Shown: positions 17,976-27,814 of the stretch, in pieces | Layout of the letters: each line of letters starts with the position of its first letter | Numbering within the stretch: the stretch's first letter is position 1 | Assembly (NCBI RefSeq): GCF_004804335.1 | Contig: NZ_SRXY01000008.1 | Coordinates: 244,387 to 308,386 of the forward strand | Reading direction: 5' to 3' | From: Pacificoceanicola onchidii | Lineage (GTDB): Bacteria; Pseudomonadota; Alphaproteobacteria; Rhodobacterales; Rhodobacteraceae | Length of the DNA: 64,000 bases | Program-made: the position numbers and the translations under genes | The notes under the pieces: generated by a model | What the model saw: only the letters and a program-made list of their open reading frames with translations | What the model was told of the DNA's origin: nothing | The model's database searches: none

Positions 17976-19176
17976 ACGCATACCGTCTTATGCCCAGCGC
18001 CATGAAGACCGTTGTAAGGATGAAATAAAACGCGATTCCAGCGTATTGCGCCTCAAGCCCGATCCCGAAATCCAGCAACGCACCGGTGATCCCCGGGCCC
18101 AAGGCCGAGCCAAGAACCATCACGGCGGCAGCAGTCGCCTTGATCGCGCCGAGGTGTTTTGTTCCGTAGAACTCTGCCCAGAATGCATTGGGAAGCGTGG
18201 CGTTGGCACCTGTGGTCAACCCCATGAAGACCAGTCCCAGAAGAACGTGGGAAATTTCTGTTCCCATCCCGTAGATTGCGAAGGCGACGACGCTGGGAAG
18301 CTGAAACCAGGGGATCAACCGCGCGGTGCCGAAACGGTCAAGCATCCAGCCCGAGATGAGCATCGCAACAAAGGCGACCCCCGTGTAGACGGGGAAAAGC
18401 GCAACCAGATCAATATGACCCCATCCCTTGACCGCAGCATAGGGCACTTGCTGAAAGAAAAACGCAGTGCCAAAGGCCGCCGGGCCCAGAACGGCGGGCA
18501 CCATGAACCAGAACAGCGGATGGCGCAGGCAGTCCACACGCGTCCAGTGTTTTTGATTCATGCCTGTGGAGCTGTCGGTTTCAGCGTGGCTTTGCGGTGT
18601 TCGTTCCTGTTTCAGTAGCAGCACGATAAGCGGCGCGGCACCGATGCAAACCGCAGAGACGGCTATCCAGAGCACGCGCCAATCGACAAACAGCATGAGA
18701 GTGACAAAGCTGACGGGCAGGATCGCTTCGCCCAAGGCATAACCAAGCCCGGCGATAGACAGGGCGCGCCCACGCGAGGCAAGAAACCAGCGGGACATGG
18801 ACACAACGGCCAGATGGCTCATCATCCCCTGCCCGCACAGCCGCAGCGCAAAGATCACCAATGGGAGCAGCGCAGCCCAAGGGTTGAGCGCCATGGCAAG
18901 ACAGGCGACGGCCAGCGCAATCAGAACGACAACGCTCAGGCTGCGTGTCCTGAAATGATCGGTCAAAGCTCCGCTCCAGAGCATCACTACTGCCGACGCC
19001 CCGGTGCCAAGCGTATAAATCCCACCCCATGCGCTGTGGGTCAGAGCGAAGCTTTCGCGAATTTCCCCGGAGAAGATCGAAATGAAAAAGGTCTGACCAA
19101 AGCTCGACAGGAACGTCAGCAGGATGCCGACGGACAGCCACGAAAAATTGCCGAACAGAAAACGGAGCGTACTCAT
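17959..19176 (-). CDS. MFS transporter
   Basis: The 405-aa protein has about twelve hydrophobic segments with a central charged loop (about 185-210), the layout of the major facilitator superfamily. A degenerate A-motif-like loop, GALTDHFRTRSLSV, lies between TM2 and TM3, and GWMLDRFGTARL in the second half is the matching repeat. The substrate cannot be deduced; neighbours (smr, ubiG) give no clue. Transcription converges with smr. Confidence 0.9.
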   Translation of the reverse strand: MSTLRFLFGNFSWLSVGILLTFLSSFGQTFFISIFSGEIRESFALTHSAWGGIYTLGTGASAVVMLWSGALTDHFRTRSLSVVVLIALAVACLAMALNPWAALLPLVIFALRLCGQGMMSHLAVVSMSRWFLASRGRALSIAGLGYALGEAILPVSFVTLMLFVDWRVLWIAVSAVCIGAAPLIVLLLKQERTPQSHAETDSSTGMNQKHWTRVDCLRHPLFWFMVPAVLGPAAFGTAFFFQQVPYAAVKGWGHIDLVALFPVYTGVAFVAMLISGWMLDRFGTARLIPWFQLPSVVAFAIYGMGTEISHVLLGLVFMGLTTGANATLPNAFWAEFYGTKHLGAIKATAAAVMVLGSALGPGITGALLDFGIGLEAQYAGIAFYFILTTVFMALGIRRYAFSDSA

Positions 19177-19218
19177 GTTTCCGCTATCGGCCCGAAAGAT
19201 CCGCCCTGCAAGGGTAAA

Positions 19219-19953
19219 TCAGCGGTTGAGCGCAGCCGTGACGTAGTTCACCGACAGATCCTTGTCCGACAGGCTCCATTTCCAGCTGATCGGATTGAAC
19301 ACGAAGCCTTTTCGATCCACCGGGTCCAGCCCGGCCTGCCGCATCAGATCATAAAGCTCATCAGGCGTGATGAACTTGTTCCATTCATGCGTGCCCTTGG
19401 GCAACCAACGCATGACGTATTCCGCCCCGACAATCGCCATGGCAAAGCTTTTCGGGTTGCGGTTGATCGTCGAACAGATGTGAAGCCCGCCCGGTTTGAG
19501 CAATTCACGGCAAGCAGTCAGGTAAGCCAGCGGGTCCGCGACGTGTTCGACCACTTCCATGTTCAGAACAACATCAAACCGTTCTCCACCGGCGGCGACG
19601 GCTTCTGCGGTTGTGTTGCGATAATCAATCTGCAGACCGGATTGCTCAGCGTGGGTCATGGCCACCGGGATATTGCGCTCTGCGGCATCCACGCCAACAA
19701 CCGTTGCCCCAAGCCGTGCCATAGGTTCGCACAAAAGCCCTCCGCCACAGCCAATATCGACAATAGACAGGCCCTTGAACGGTTCTGGCTGGGTCAAATC
19801 GCGGTCGTACTCACCGGCGATTTGCGTCGTGATATAGTCCAGCCGGCAGGGATTGAGCATGTGCAGCGGTTTGAACTTGCCGTTCGGATCCCACCACTCC
19901 GCAGACATCGCTTCGAATTTCGCCACTTCCGCCGGATCAACCGTAACTGTCAT
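19219..19953 (-). CDS. ubiG: Ubiquinone biosynthesis O-methyltransferase UbiG
   Basis: UbiG performs both O-methylations of the ubiquinone ring with SAM. The 244-aa protein has the [19 protein letters not shown]-terminus typical of UbiG, SAM motif [17 protein letters not shown], and [15 protein letters not shown] choose the ATG at 19953 because GGGGA lies 6 nt upstream; the ATG at 19965 (adding MGNV) is possible. It is divergent from the iminopeptidase gene with 48 bp between starts. Confidence 0.96.
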   Translation of the reverse strand: MTVTVDPAEVAKFEAMSAEWWDPNGKFKPLHMLNPCRLDYITTQIAGEYDRDLTQPEPFKGLSIVDIGCGGGLLCEPMARLGATVVGVDAAERNIPVAMTHAEQSGLQIDYRNTTAEAVAAGGERFDVVLNMEVVEHVADPLAYLTACRELLKPGGLHICSTINRNPKSFAMAIVGAEYVMRWLPKGTHEWNKFITPDELYDLMRQAGLDPVDRKGFVFNPISWKWSLSDKDLSVNYVTAALNR

Positions 19954-20001
19954 GACATTCCCCATGGTCTTTTCGCTGATGCTCTTACATATAGTTGCAT
20001 C

Positions 20002-20982
20002 ATGGACAAATACCCGAGCCAAAAGCGCGCAGTGCAGTACTTGTACCCTCCCATAGACCCTTATGACCATCGGCGGCTTGATGTCGGGAATGGGCACAAC
20101 CTGTATGTCGAACAATGTGGGAACCCGGATGGGATCCCGGTCATTGTTCTGCACGGGGGTCCGGGCGGCGGGTGCAGCCCCGCGATGCGGCGGTATTTTG
20201 ATCCCAAGGTTTTCCGTGTCGTCCTGTTCGATCAACGGGGCTGTGGGCGGTCGCGCCCCCATGCCAGCGTGTCGAACAACACGACATGGCATCTCGTCTC
20301 CGACATCGAAGCGATCCGCGAAACACTCGGCATCGATCAGTTCATCGTCTTCGGCGGAAGCTGGGGCGCCACGCTTTCACTGATCTATGCGATCTCCCAT
20401 CCGGAGCGGGTGCGCCATTTGGTGTTGCGCGGCGTCTTCCTCATGACTCAGACAGAGCTGGACTGGTTCTATGGTGGCGGCGCGGGTCAGTTCTGGCCGG
20501 AAACCTGGGCGCGTTTCCGCGATCTGATTCCGGTTGAGGAGCGGGACGATCTGATCACGGCCTATCACCAACGGCTGTTTTGCGGTGATCTGCGGGTCGA
20601 GACAAAACACGCGCAGGCGTGGTCCGCCTGGGAAAATGCTTTGGCGTCAGTTTATTCGTCCGGGCACGGTGGCGAAGCGCCGGGGGATTATGCCCGTGCC
20701 TTTGCGCGTCTCGAGAATCACTATTTCGTCAACAACGGCTTTCTGGAGCACGACGGCTGGATCCTCGCCAATGTCGACAGGATCGCGGCAATCCCCGGCG
20801 ATATTGTTCAAGGTCGCTATGACATGATCTGCCCGCCGCAACGGGCCTGGGAGCTTGCACAGGCTTGGCCCAACAGTGATTTACACATGATCCGCAACGC
20901 CGGTCATGCCTTGTCTGAACCCGGAATCAGCGCGGAACTGGTGCGGGTGATGGATCGGATCGCGGATTCTTTTGACGTATAG
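20002..20982 (+). CDS. pip: Prolyl aminopeptidase (proline iminopeptidase)
   Basis: It removes N-terminal proline from peptides. The 326-aa alpha/beta hydrolase (peptidase S33) has the oxyanion-hole motif HGGPGGG (51-57), FDQRGCGRS, the nucleophile elbow GGSWG (Ser120), GRYDMICPP with the acid Asp, and NAGHALSEP with the catalytic His. No clear ribosome site precedes the ATG at 20002, so translation may be leaderless or weak. The frame is open far upstream opposite the MFS/ubiG genes, but that part is not coding. Confidence 0.94.
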   Translation: MDKYPSQKRAVQYLYPPIDPYDHRRLDVGNGHNLYVEQCGNPDGIPVIVLHGGPGGGCSPAMRRYFDPKVFRVVLFDQRGCGRSRPHASVSNNTTWHLVSDIEAIRETLGIDQFIVFGGSWGATLSLIYAISHPERVRHLVLRGVFLMTQTELDWFYGGGAGQFWPETWARFRDLIPVEERDDLITAYHQRLFCGDLRVETKHAQAWSAWENALASVYSSGHGGEAPGDYARAFARLENHYFVNNGFLEHDGWILANVDRIAAIPGDIVQGRYDMICPPQRAWELAQAWPNSDLHMIRNAGHALSEPGISAELVRVMDRIADSFDV

Positions 20983-21108
20983 GAAAGCTGTGCACGTCGA
21001 AGGATTGTTCCAAAAACGACGCTTTGGTCGATTTTCGACATAATGCTTTACAGACGCCACTCGGTCGTTAACTTGTGAGTCAAGTATAACAAAAGATCGA
21101 CAGGGATC

Positions 21109-22098
21109 GTGAATCCAGTACTGACAATCATACTCCAACGCCTGGCCCTTGGCCTTCTCACACTGCTCATCGTTTCATTCGTGATCTTCACAGCAGTGAA
21201 CATGCTCCCCGGCGACTTCGCCGAAGCCTTGCTCGGACAGTCAGCAACCCCCGAAGCGGTTGCCGCTATCCGAAAAGACCTCAATCTCGATCAGCCTTTC
21301 TTTGTGCGCTATTTCTCATGGCTTGGCGCCATGCTGACCGGCGATCTCGGGGTGAGCTATGCGCAGTTGAACTTCCAAAGCAACATGGGTGCGTCGACGT
21401 TGAAAACCGTCGCCGATCAGATTGCACCGCGATTTGCCAACACCATGTTTCTTGCCGGGGTGACCGCCTGTATCGCGGTTCCTTTCGCCGTAACCTTGGG
21501 TGTTCTGGCGGCGCTTTACCGGAACTCGGTTTTCGACAAAGGCGTGAACATCGCAACGCTCACGTCGATCTCCAGCCCGGAATTCTTCCTGGCTTACATC
21601 CTTGTTCTTTTCCTCGCCGTTCTGAACCCGCTGTTGCCGTCGATCGCAAACATCTATCAGGGGATTTCGTTTCAAGACCGACTGGTCGCCACGCTGCTTC
21701 CGGCCCTAACACTGACCCTCGTCGTGACGGCTCACATGATGCGCATGACGCGCGCCGCGATCATCAGCCTTCTGGCCTCTCCCTATATCGAAATGGCACG
21801 GCTCAAGGGCATCTCGCCTCTGCGCGTCATCGTCAAACACGCTTTGCCGAACGCTTGGGCGCCGATCATCAACGTGATCGCGCTGAACCTTGCGTATCTC
21901 ATCACCGGCGTTGTTGTTGTCGAAGTGGTGTTCAACTATCCGGGCATCGGCCAGCTGTTTGTCGATGCGGTGAAGAACCGGGATATTCCCGTGGTGCAGG
22001 CCTGCTGCCTGATCTTTGCCGGGGCGTACATCCTTCTGAACCTCGCCGCTGACATTCTTTCGATCATGACCAACCCGCGCCTGAGGCATCCCAAATGA
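21109..22098 (+). CDS. Peptide-type ABC transporter permease (DppB/OppB-like)
   Basis: The 329-aa protein has six hydrophobic segments and the binding-protein-dependent transport (BPD) EAA motif EMARLKGISPLRVIVKHALPNA (positions about 226-247), which contacts the ATPase. The N-terminal first helix followed by NMLPGDFAEALLG is typical of the DppB branch. It starts at a GTG (21109) with AGGGA close upstream. It is the first gene of a four-gene importer operon with 4-nt overlaps or 3-nt gaps up to the ATPase. The substrate is probably peptides or related compounds. Confidence 0.93.
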   Translation: MNPVLTIILQRLALGLLTLLIVSFVIFTAVNMLPGDFAEALLGQSATPEAVAAIRKDLNLDQPFFVRYFSWLGAMLTGDLGVSYAQLNFQSNMGASTLKTVADQIAPRFANTMFLAGVTACIAVPFAVTLGVLAALYRNSVFDKGVNIATLTSISSPEFFLAYILVLFLAVLNPLLPSIANIYQGISFQDRLVATLLPALTLTLVVTAHMMRMTRAAIISLLASPYIEMARLKGISPLRVIVKHALPNAWAPIINVIALNLAYLITGVVVVEVVFNYPGIGQLFVDAVKNRDIPVVQACCLIFAGAYILLNLAADILSIMTNPRLRHPK

Positions 22099-23291
22099 AC
22101 ACGTTGCTTTGGATTATTGTCGCGCTCGCCGTGGTTGCCGCGCTGGGCTGGGCCTTCCGTTTTGCTGGTCAGATGGTGACCGGGAACAAACCTTACTTCC
22201 GGGACATGCCCTACGCGGTCTCGTTTGGTTTTGCGCTTGGCGCGGCCCTGTTTGTTGGCGGCGTCTGGCTTTACCTGCAACCGCCTGCAAATGAAGCCGG
22301 TGTGCCGCGCGCGTCGGTGGTTTTCTGGCGCTGGGCTGTACATTTCCTTATTGTCGCAGCCATCGCGGCCTTCATCTTCCGCCTGCTTGGACGCGCCGTT
22401 GGCACACAAGCTTCGCGCAAGATCTTTCGGCAAATGCCGCTGACCGCCGCGTTTGGCATCCTCGTGATCCTGATCTACGGGTTTGCCGCGGTCTTCGCCG
22501 GGCTGATTGCGCCATACGGACAAGATCAGGTTTTCTCGGCCGCAAACGTTGTTCCGGGTGGTGATCCCGCGCTGGGCGGCAATCCGGACTTCCCCTTGGG
22601 AACCGACCAGATCGGCCGCGATATTCTCTCCCGCCTGATCTACGGCGCGCAGAACACCGTGGGTATTGCCTTTGCCACCACCTTGCTGGCCTTTGTGCTG
22701 GGCGGAAGCCTTGGTTTTCTCGCCGCCACGTTGCGCGGCTGGGTTGACCAGCTTCTGAGCCGCGCGGTGGACGTGCTGATGGCCATTCCTTCGCTGATCT
22801 TCTCGCTTTTGCTGATCACTGTGGCCTCTGCCTGGGTCAGTGGCACGGGTTTGACCATCGCCATGATCGTGATCATTGCGGTGATCGACGCCACCCGCGT
22901 CTTCCGTCTTGCTCGCGCCGTTGGCATGAACATCGTTGTGATGGACTACATCGAAGCGGCGAAACTGCGCGGTGAAGGGCTTGGTTACCTGATCTTCAAG
23001 GAAATCCTTCCAAACGCCACGGCACCGCTTCTGGCGGAGTTTGGTCTGCGCTTCTGCTTCGTCTTCCTGACGATCTCGGCGCTCTCGTTCCTTGGCCTTG
23101 GCATTCAGCCGCCGCTCGCGGATTGGGGGACGATGGTGAAAGACCTCTCGGCCTTCATCAACTACGCCGCCTTCGCCCCCCAAATCGCCGCCTCGCCGCT
23201 TCTGGCTGCCGGTGCGATTGCGCTGCTGACGGTTGCCGTGAACTTTGTTGTCGACTGGATGCTGCACCGGTCTTCCGGGCTGAAGGAGTAA
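22095..23291 (+). CDS. Peptide-type ABC transporter permease (DppC/OppC-like, extended N-terminus)
   Basis: The 398-aa permease is about 100 residues longer than usual OppC proteins (around 300). The extra part is N-terminal: three additional hydrophobic segments (about 3-20, 43-65, 80-100) before the canonical OppC first helix at about 120-140. The core has GTDQIGRDILSRLIYG, the OppC hallmark, and the EAA motif EAAKLRGEGLGYLIFKEILPNA. It overlaps the previous gene by 4 nt. Confidence 0.92.
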   Translation: MNTLLWIIVALAVVAALGWAFRFAGQMVTGNKPYFRDMPYAVSFGFALGAALFVGGVWLYLQPPANEAGVPRASVVFWRWAVHFLIVAAIAAFIFRLLGRAVGTQASRKIFRQMPLTAAFGILVILIYGFAAVFAGLIAPYGQDQVFSAANVVPGGDPALGGNPDFPLGTDQIGRDILSRLIYGAQNTVGIAFATTLLAFVLGGSLGFLAATLRGWVDQLLSRAVDVLMAIPSLIFSLLLITVASAWVSGTGLTIAMIVIIAVIDATRVFRLARAVGMNIVVMDYIEAAKLRGEGLGYLIFKEILPNATAPLLAEFGLRFCFVFLTISALSFLGLGIQPPLADWGTMVKDLSAFINYAAFAPQIAASPLLAAGAIALLTVAVNFVVDWMLHRSSGLKE

Positions 23292-23294
23292 GCC

Positions 23295-24950
23295 ATGTCT
23301 GACCGCCCTACCCTTGTCGAAATGCGCGGCATCAAAATGGAAGGCCGCAGTGATGAAACCTGGACGCCGATTATCAAAGGTGTCGACCTGACCTTGCAGA
23401 AAGGCGAAGTGCTTGGCCTCATCGGTGAATCCGGTGCCGGCAAGTCCACGCTTGGTCTCGCCGCCATGGGTTTCACCCGCGATGGCGTGCGGATTTCCGA
23501 AGGCAGTGTGACGTTTGACGGGATCGATCTGCTTGCAGCCTCTGCCGAGCAGAAGCGCGCGCTTCTGGGCAAGCGGATTGCCTATGTGGCGCAATCCGCC
23601 GCCGCGAGCTTTAACCCGGCGCACAAGCTGATCGATCAGCACTCCGAAGGCCCGACCCAGCACAACGTGATGTCAAAGGCCGAAAGCGAAGCTGATGGGA
23701 TGGAGCTGTATCGCAAGCTCCGGCTTCCAAATCCGGATGAGATCGGTTTTCGCTATCCGCACCAAGTCTCCGGTGGCCAGCTCCAGCGGGCGATGACCGC
23801 GATGGCCATGTCATGCCGCCCCGATCTGATCATCTTTGACGAGCCGACAACGGCGCTCGACGTGACCACACAGATCGAAGTGCTCGCCAGCATTCGTGAT
23901 ATCGTCGAAGAGTATGACACGGCGGCCATTTATATCACGCACGACTTGGCCGTGGTTGCCCAGATGGCCGACCGCATCAAAGTTCTGCTCAAGGGCGACG
24001 AGGTTGAGGAAAACGAAACCCGTGAGATGCTCTCGAACCCGAAAGAGCAATACACCAAGAGTCTCTGGGCGGTCCGCGAGTTCCAGCGGCCGCAAAAACC
24101 GCCTGTTTCAACCGACGCCACGCCGGTGATTTCGGTTCAGGGTGTGACAGCGGCTTATGGCAAAATCGATGTGTTGCACGATGTCAGCTTTGACATTCAT
24201 GCCGGGCGAACCGTTGCGGTTGTGGGCGAAAGCGGCTCTGGCAAGTCCACGACAGCGCGTTGCATCACCGGGCTTTTGCCGCCACGCATTGGTCATATTG
24301 AACTGGATGGTAACACCCTGCCTCTCGACTACCGCCAAAGGGACAAGGAACAACTGCGCCAGGTTCAGATGATCTATCAGATGGCCGACACAGCGCTGAA
24401 CCCGCGCAAGAAGATCGGCGAGATTATTGGCCGTCCGGTCGAGTTCTACATGGGGTTGAAGGGCCGCGAGAAGCGCCGCCGCGTCGAAGAATTGCTCGAC
24501 CAGATCGAGCTGCCGGCTGCGCAGTATTTTGACCGCCTGCCATCGGAGCTCTCCGGCGGACAGAAACAGCGCATCGGGATTGCCCGCGCCTTGGCCGCCG
24601 AACCGAAGTTCATCATCTGTGACGAAGTGACCTCTGCGCTTGATCAACTTGTCGCCGAAGGCATTCTGCGTTTGCTCGCAGACCTTCAAGATGAGCTTGG
24701 CCTTTCCTATATGTTCATCACCCACGATTTGGCGACCGTGCGCTCCATTGCGGACGAAGTGGTGGTGATGAAAGATGGGAACGTGGTTGAACAGGGTCCA
24801 AAGACCGACATGTTCCAACCTCCGCATCACCCTTACACGGACTTGCTGCTCAGCTCGGTTCCGGAAATGGATCCGGATTGGCTTAGCACGCTGCTCGCGG
24901 AACGCGGTGCCGATAACATCGGCGACGCAGCCGTTGACAAGATGGCCTGA
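23295..24950 (+). CDS. Peptide-type ABC transporter ATP-binding protein, two fused ATPase domains
   Basis: The 551-aa protein contains two complete ABC domains, equivalent to DppD and DppF in one chain. Domain 1: Walker [10 protein letters not shown] (about 46-54), signature VSGGQLQRA, Walker [13 protein letters not shown]. Domain 2: Walker [10 protein letters not shown], signature LSGGQKQRI, Walker [13 protein letters not shown]. The second Walker B has the unusual EV in place of EP. Each half ends with the oligopeptide-ABC C-terminal region ([14 protein letters not shown]). It lies 3 nt after the permease. Confidence 0.95.
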   Translation: MSDRPTLVEMRGIKMEGRSDETWTPIIKGVDLTLQKGEVLGLIGESGAGKSTLGLAAMGFTRDGVRISEGSVTFDGIDLLAASAEQKRALLGKRIAYVAQSAAASFNPAHKLIDQHSEGPTQHNVMSKAESEADGMELYRKLRLPNPDEIGFRYPHQVSGGQLQRAMTAMAMSCRPDLIIFDEPTTALDVTTQIEVLASIRDIVEEYDTAAIYITHDLAVVAQMADRIKVLLKGDEVEENETREMLSNPKEQYTKSLWAVREFQRPQKPPVSTDATPVISVQGVTAAYGKIDVLHDVSFDIHAGRTVAVVGESGSGKSTTARCITGLLPPRIGHIELDGNTLPLDYRQRDKEQLRQVQMIYQMADTALNPRKKIGEIIGRPVEFYMGLKGREKRRRVEELLDQIELPAAQYFDRLPSELSGGQKQRIGIARALAAEPKFIICDEVTSALDQLVAEGILRLLADLQDELGLSYMFITHDLATVRSIADEVVVMKDGNVVEQGPKTDMFQPPHHPYTDLLLSSVPEMDPDWLSTLLAERGADNIGDAAVDKMA

Positions 24951-25014
24951 TTCCGCGCCAAATCATCAAAACAAAAGGCGGCTCAGGCCGCTGCCAACAG
25001 GGAGACCACTCAAC

Positions 25015-26568
25015 ATGACACGCATCAGCAGACGCGCTCTATTGACCACCGGTGCAGCCGCCGGTGTTCTCGCAGCCTCTGGCCTGCCCCTTCGGGCGAT
25101 GCCGAAACGCGGCGGACGCCTTCGTGCGGGCCTCGGCGGCGCAAACACTTCTGACAGCTGGGATGCCCGGACGCATTCCGACCTGTTCATGATCGCAGCG
25201 GCCCAGGGCACCGTGTTCGACAGCCTCACCGAGGTGAAGGCGGACGGTACGCTGACCGGCGAACTTGCGGAAAACTGGGAAGCCTCGGCAGACGCCAAGA
25301 CCTGGACTTTCAACCTGCGTCAGGGCGTGACCTTCCACAACGGCAAGGCCTTTGGTGCAGACGACGTGATTGCATCGCTGCAAATGCACGTGGCCGAAGG
25401 CGCGAAATCGGCAGCCAAGCCGATTGTCGAAGCCATCACCGACATGAAGAAGATCACCGATCATCAGGTGCAATTCACGCTGAAGGCCGGCAACGCCGAC
25501 TTCCCGTACCTGCTGTCGGATTATCACATCCTGATGTACCCGGCGGGCCAGATCGAAGAAGCCATCGCCAACGGCATCGGCACCGGTCTTTACAGCGTTG
25601 TCAGCTTTGAGCCCGGCGTGCGCATGGTCGCAAAGCGGGTGGACAGCCACTACAAGGGCGACGCAGCGGGTCACTTCGATGAAGTGGAATACATCGCGAT
25701 CAACGACAACACCGCACGGATGAACGCGCTGATGACCGGCCAGGTCGAAGCGATCAACCGGATCGACTTCAAGACCGAAGCGCTCCTCAAGGCGAACCCG
25801 ATGGTCCGCATTCAGGAAGTGACGGGCAACCAGCAGTACACCTTCCCGATGTTGACGAACGTCGCGCCGTTCAATGACGTAAACGTCCGCCGCGCGCTGA
25901 AATTTGCGATCAATCGTCAGGAAATGGTCGACAAGATCCTGCTTGGCCATGGTCGCGTCGGCAACGACACACCGATTGGCCCCGCCAACCAGTACTTTGC
26001 CTCCGACATGGAGCAGACCGCTTACGATCCGGACAAGGCAAAGTTCTACCTCAAGGAAGCGGGTCTTTCCTCGCTGGACATCGACCTGTCTGCCTCCAAC
26101 GCGGCCTTCGAAGGCGCGGTTGATGCGGCGCAGCTCTATCAGGCATCGGCCAAGTCCGCCGGCATCAACATCAACGTGGTGCAGGAACCGAGCGATGGCT
26201 ACTGGTCAAACGTTTGGCTGAAGAAACCGTTCTGTGCTTGCTACTGGTCCGGCCGTGCGACGGAAGACTGGATGTTCGCCACCGCCTACGAAGATGGTGT
26301 GCCGTGGAACGACACCCAGTGGGGCCGTGAAGACAGCGAGCGTTTCCAGGATCTTCTCGTCACCGCACGCGCGGAGCTCGACAGCAACAAGCGCCGCGAT
26401 ATGTACGGCGAGATGCAGCAGATCCTCAAGGACGACGGCGGCGTGGTCCTGCCGATGTTTGCCAACTACGTGCAGGCGGTCTCCAACAAGATCGCCAACC
26501 CGGACACGGTCGGCAACCTCTGGCAAATGGACAACGCCCGCATGGCGGAGCGTTGGTGGATGGCGTAA
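25015..26568 (+). CDS. ABC transporter substrate-binding protein (family 5, peptide type)
   Basis: This is the periplasmic receptor of the importer. The 517-aa protein starts at the ATG at 25015 with GGAG about 10 nt upstream. The N-terminus SRRALLTTGAAAG carries a twin-arginine motif followed by a hydrophobic stretch, so export by Tat is likely. The SBP_bac_5 fold is shown by GELAENWEASADAKTWTF, LRQGVTFHNGKAFGADDV and VNVRRALKFAINRQEMV. A short GC stem-loop (near 24977-24992) lies between it and the ATPase gene, and a strong terminator follows. Confidence 0.94.
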   Translation: MTRISRRALLTTGAAAGVLAASGLPLRAMPKRGGRLRAGLGGANTSDSWDARTHSDLFMIAAAQGTVFDSLTEVKADGTLTGELAENWEASADAKTWTFNLRQGVTFHNGKAFGADDVIASLQMHVAEGAKSAAKPIVEAITDMKKITDHQVQFTLKAGNADFPYLLSDYHILMYPAGQIEEAIANGIGTGLYSVVSFEPGVRMVAKRVDSHYKGDAAGHFDEVEYIAINDNTARMNALMTGQVEAINRIDFKTEALLKANPMVRIQEVTGNQQYTFPMLTNVAPFNDVNVRRALKFAINRQEMVDKILLGHGRVGNDTPIGPANQYFASDMEQTAYDPDKAKFYLKEAGLSSLDIDLSASNAAFEGAVDAAQLYQASAKSAGININVVQEPSDGYWSNVWLKKPFCACYWSGRATEDWMFATAYEDGVPWNDTQWGREDSERFQDLLVTARAELDSNKRRDMYGEMQQILKDDGGVVLPMFANYVQAVSNKIANPDTVGNLWQMDNARMAERWWMA

Positions 26569-26592
26569 GCCTTACCGGATTAGAACAAAAGA

Positions 26593-26618
26593 ACGCCCCG
26601 GAATTCCGGGGCGTTTTT
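26593..26618 (+). terminator. Rho-independent terminator of the ABC importer operon
   Basis: A perfect inverted repeat (ACGCCCCGG / CCGGGGCGT, loop AATT) is followed by TTTTT, 24 bp after the stop of the substrate-binding protein gene. Confidence 0.88.
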
Positions 26619-26667
26619 CTTTGTTGGGATCGGAAAGCCTGCATCTTTTCGAAGAAGAGTTGAAGAT

Positions 26668-27573
26668 TCAGTCGCTGGAAACGTTCCAGCTCGCACCGAT
26701 AGAATTCTCTATGAATTTTAATGACTTAACGCGCGCGAAGCTAGCGACATAAGCATGGTGAACACTTAGGACAAGTTCTTGGAAGTCTTGATCGTCTTCG
26801 AGCGAGAACACGTCGAGCCCGAAATTACAGCATGCATCTTTCATAAAGTGATGCCCGTGTTCCGTGGTTTTCGAATAGTTAGTTAACTCAGATACTGCTT
26901 TTTCAGCTTTCTTGGTCGCGTCTTGGCTTTCCGAAAACATGTTTTCAGCAAGCCAAGAAGTAACCATCTTTTTAGATCCGGTCAAAGACCGCTCGCAATT
27001 TGAGATAAACGACGGCGGAAACTGGCGAAAAATCTCTTGCCACACAACTTGTCTAATCGGATCCTTCTTTATTTCGTCCAAGGCTCTTTCAATTTCGTGT
27101 ATGACGCCTGTTGCAGGAACGCCGTTGACCTGAGGATCGGTCGGACCAAGACTAGAGTGTTTTCCCATCACAATCTGTTTGGTAGCGCAGGCAATCATAG
27201 TCCCAGCAGACATTGCTATTTGCGGTACTATGGCCCTGATGTCCTTTCCAAACATGGCATAAAGGTATTCTACAATTGCTCTTGCTGCTTCTATTCCGCC
27301 GCCGGGTGTGTGTAAAATAATATCCAGCCCTTTGTCTCTTTCGACATTGTGTATGACGGCCATGAGACCGTTCATGTCAAAATCGTTGATAGACAACGCT
27401 GGATGCGGGGGTTTTTGTAAGAAGCCTGAGTAATAGGCAATTACCGGTCGCCCTACATAGGCAGACAGATTGCTAAGGTAGTCTCGTCTCAGCTCGTCGC
27501 AAACGAGATCAACGCTCTTTCCTTCGGCAATCCTGCTATTGATATCAGTGTCAACTTCATTCCATGTCGGCAT
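26668..27573 (-). CDS. ClpP-fold serine protease of the SDH (serine dehydrogenase proteinase) family
   Basis: The 301-aa protein has the crotonase/ClpP fold shared by SppA and the SDH-type proteases. ILHTPGGG (residues 86-93), IAMSAGTMIACA with the probable nucleophile Ser122, and HSSLGPTDPQ (139-148) with the family Asp are visible. An EHGHHF segment (238-243) resembles the conserved HG region of the family. No signal peptide or membrane helix is present, so it is probably cytoplasmic. Base composition is clearly more A/T-rich than its neighbours, with codons such as TTA and ATA, which suggests recent acquisition. Its start overlaps a 74-codon gene by 17 nt. Confidence 0.8.
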   Translation of the reverse strand: MPTWNEVDTDINSRIAEGKSVDLVCDELRRDYLSNLSAYVGRPVIAYYSGFLQKPPHPALSINDFDMNGLMAVIHNVERDKGLDIILHTPGGGIEAARAIVEYLYAMFGKDIRAIVPQIAMSAGTMIACATKQIVMGKHSSLGPTDPQVNGVPATGVIHEIERALDEIKKDPIRQVVWQEIFRQFPPSFISNCERSLTGSKKMVTSWLAENMFSESQDATKKAEKAVSELTNYSKTTEHGHHFMKDACCNFGLDVFSLEDDQDFQELVLSVHHAYVASFARVKSLKFIENSIGASWNVSSD

Positions 27574-27781
27574 CTTTGGGTATCGAATGCGATCTTACAG
27601 TTATTGGTGTAAAATCTCCGTACAACGAAAAGCCCACAGTTGTCACTGACTTTGATTGTTCGAAAGTATGAGGACTTGCTTTCAAGGCGTTTGGGTCAAG
27701 AAGCCCATTCTCAAAAAGTCTATCAACGAGATTCTTTCCGCTCATCGAATCATCCTCCGAATTCCGATTCCAGAATCTCAT
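27557..27781 (-). CDS. Small hypothetical protein, partner of the SDH-type protease
   Basis: The 74-aa protein is not recognised. It is polar, with a short segment NLVDRLFENGLLDPNA that could form a helix, and has no signal peptide, cysteine pair or membrane helix. A shorter start at the ATG at 27745 (MSGKNLVDRLF) is possible. It overlaps the protease gene by 17 nt and shares its A/T-rich composition, so the two probably form one acquired unit. It could be an adaptor or substrate of the protease, but the sequence gives no proof. Confidence 0.55.
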   Translation of the reverse strand: MRFWNRNSEDDSMSGKNLVDRLFENGLLDPNALKASPHTFEQSKSVTTVGFSLYGDFTPITVRSHSIPKDADME

Positions 27782-27814
27782 GGAAGAGTCAATACTTCAA
27801 GCGCTAATTGGGTT

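Noticed and set aside
18814..20001. Upstream extension of the iminopeptidase frame (adds nearly 400 codons)
   Set aside because: It runs antisense through the MFS and ubiG genes; the family begins at the ATG at 20002.
21936..23663. 575-codon open frame antisense to the two permease/ATPase genes
   Set aside because: A shadow frame of GC-rich coding sequence; extremely Arg/Gln/His-rich and not protein-like.
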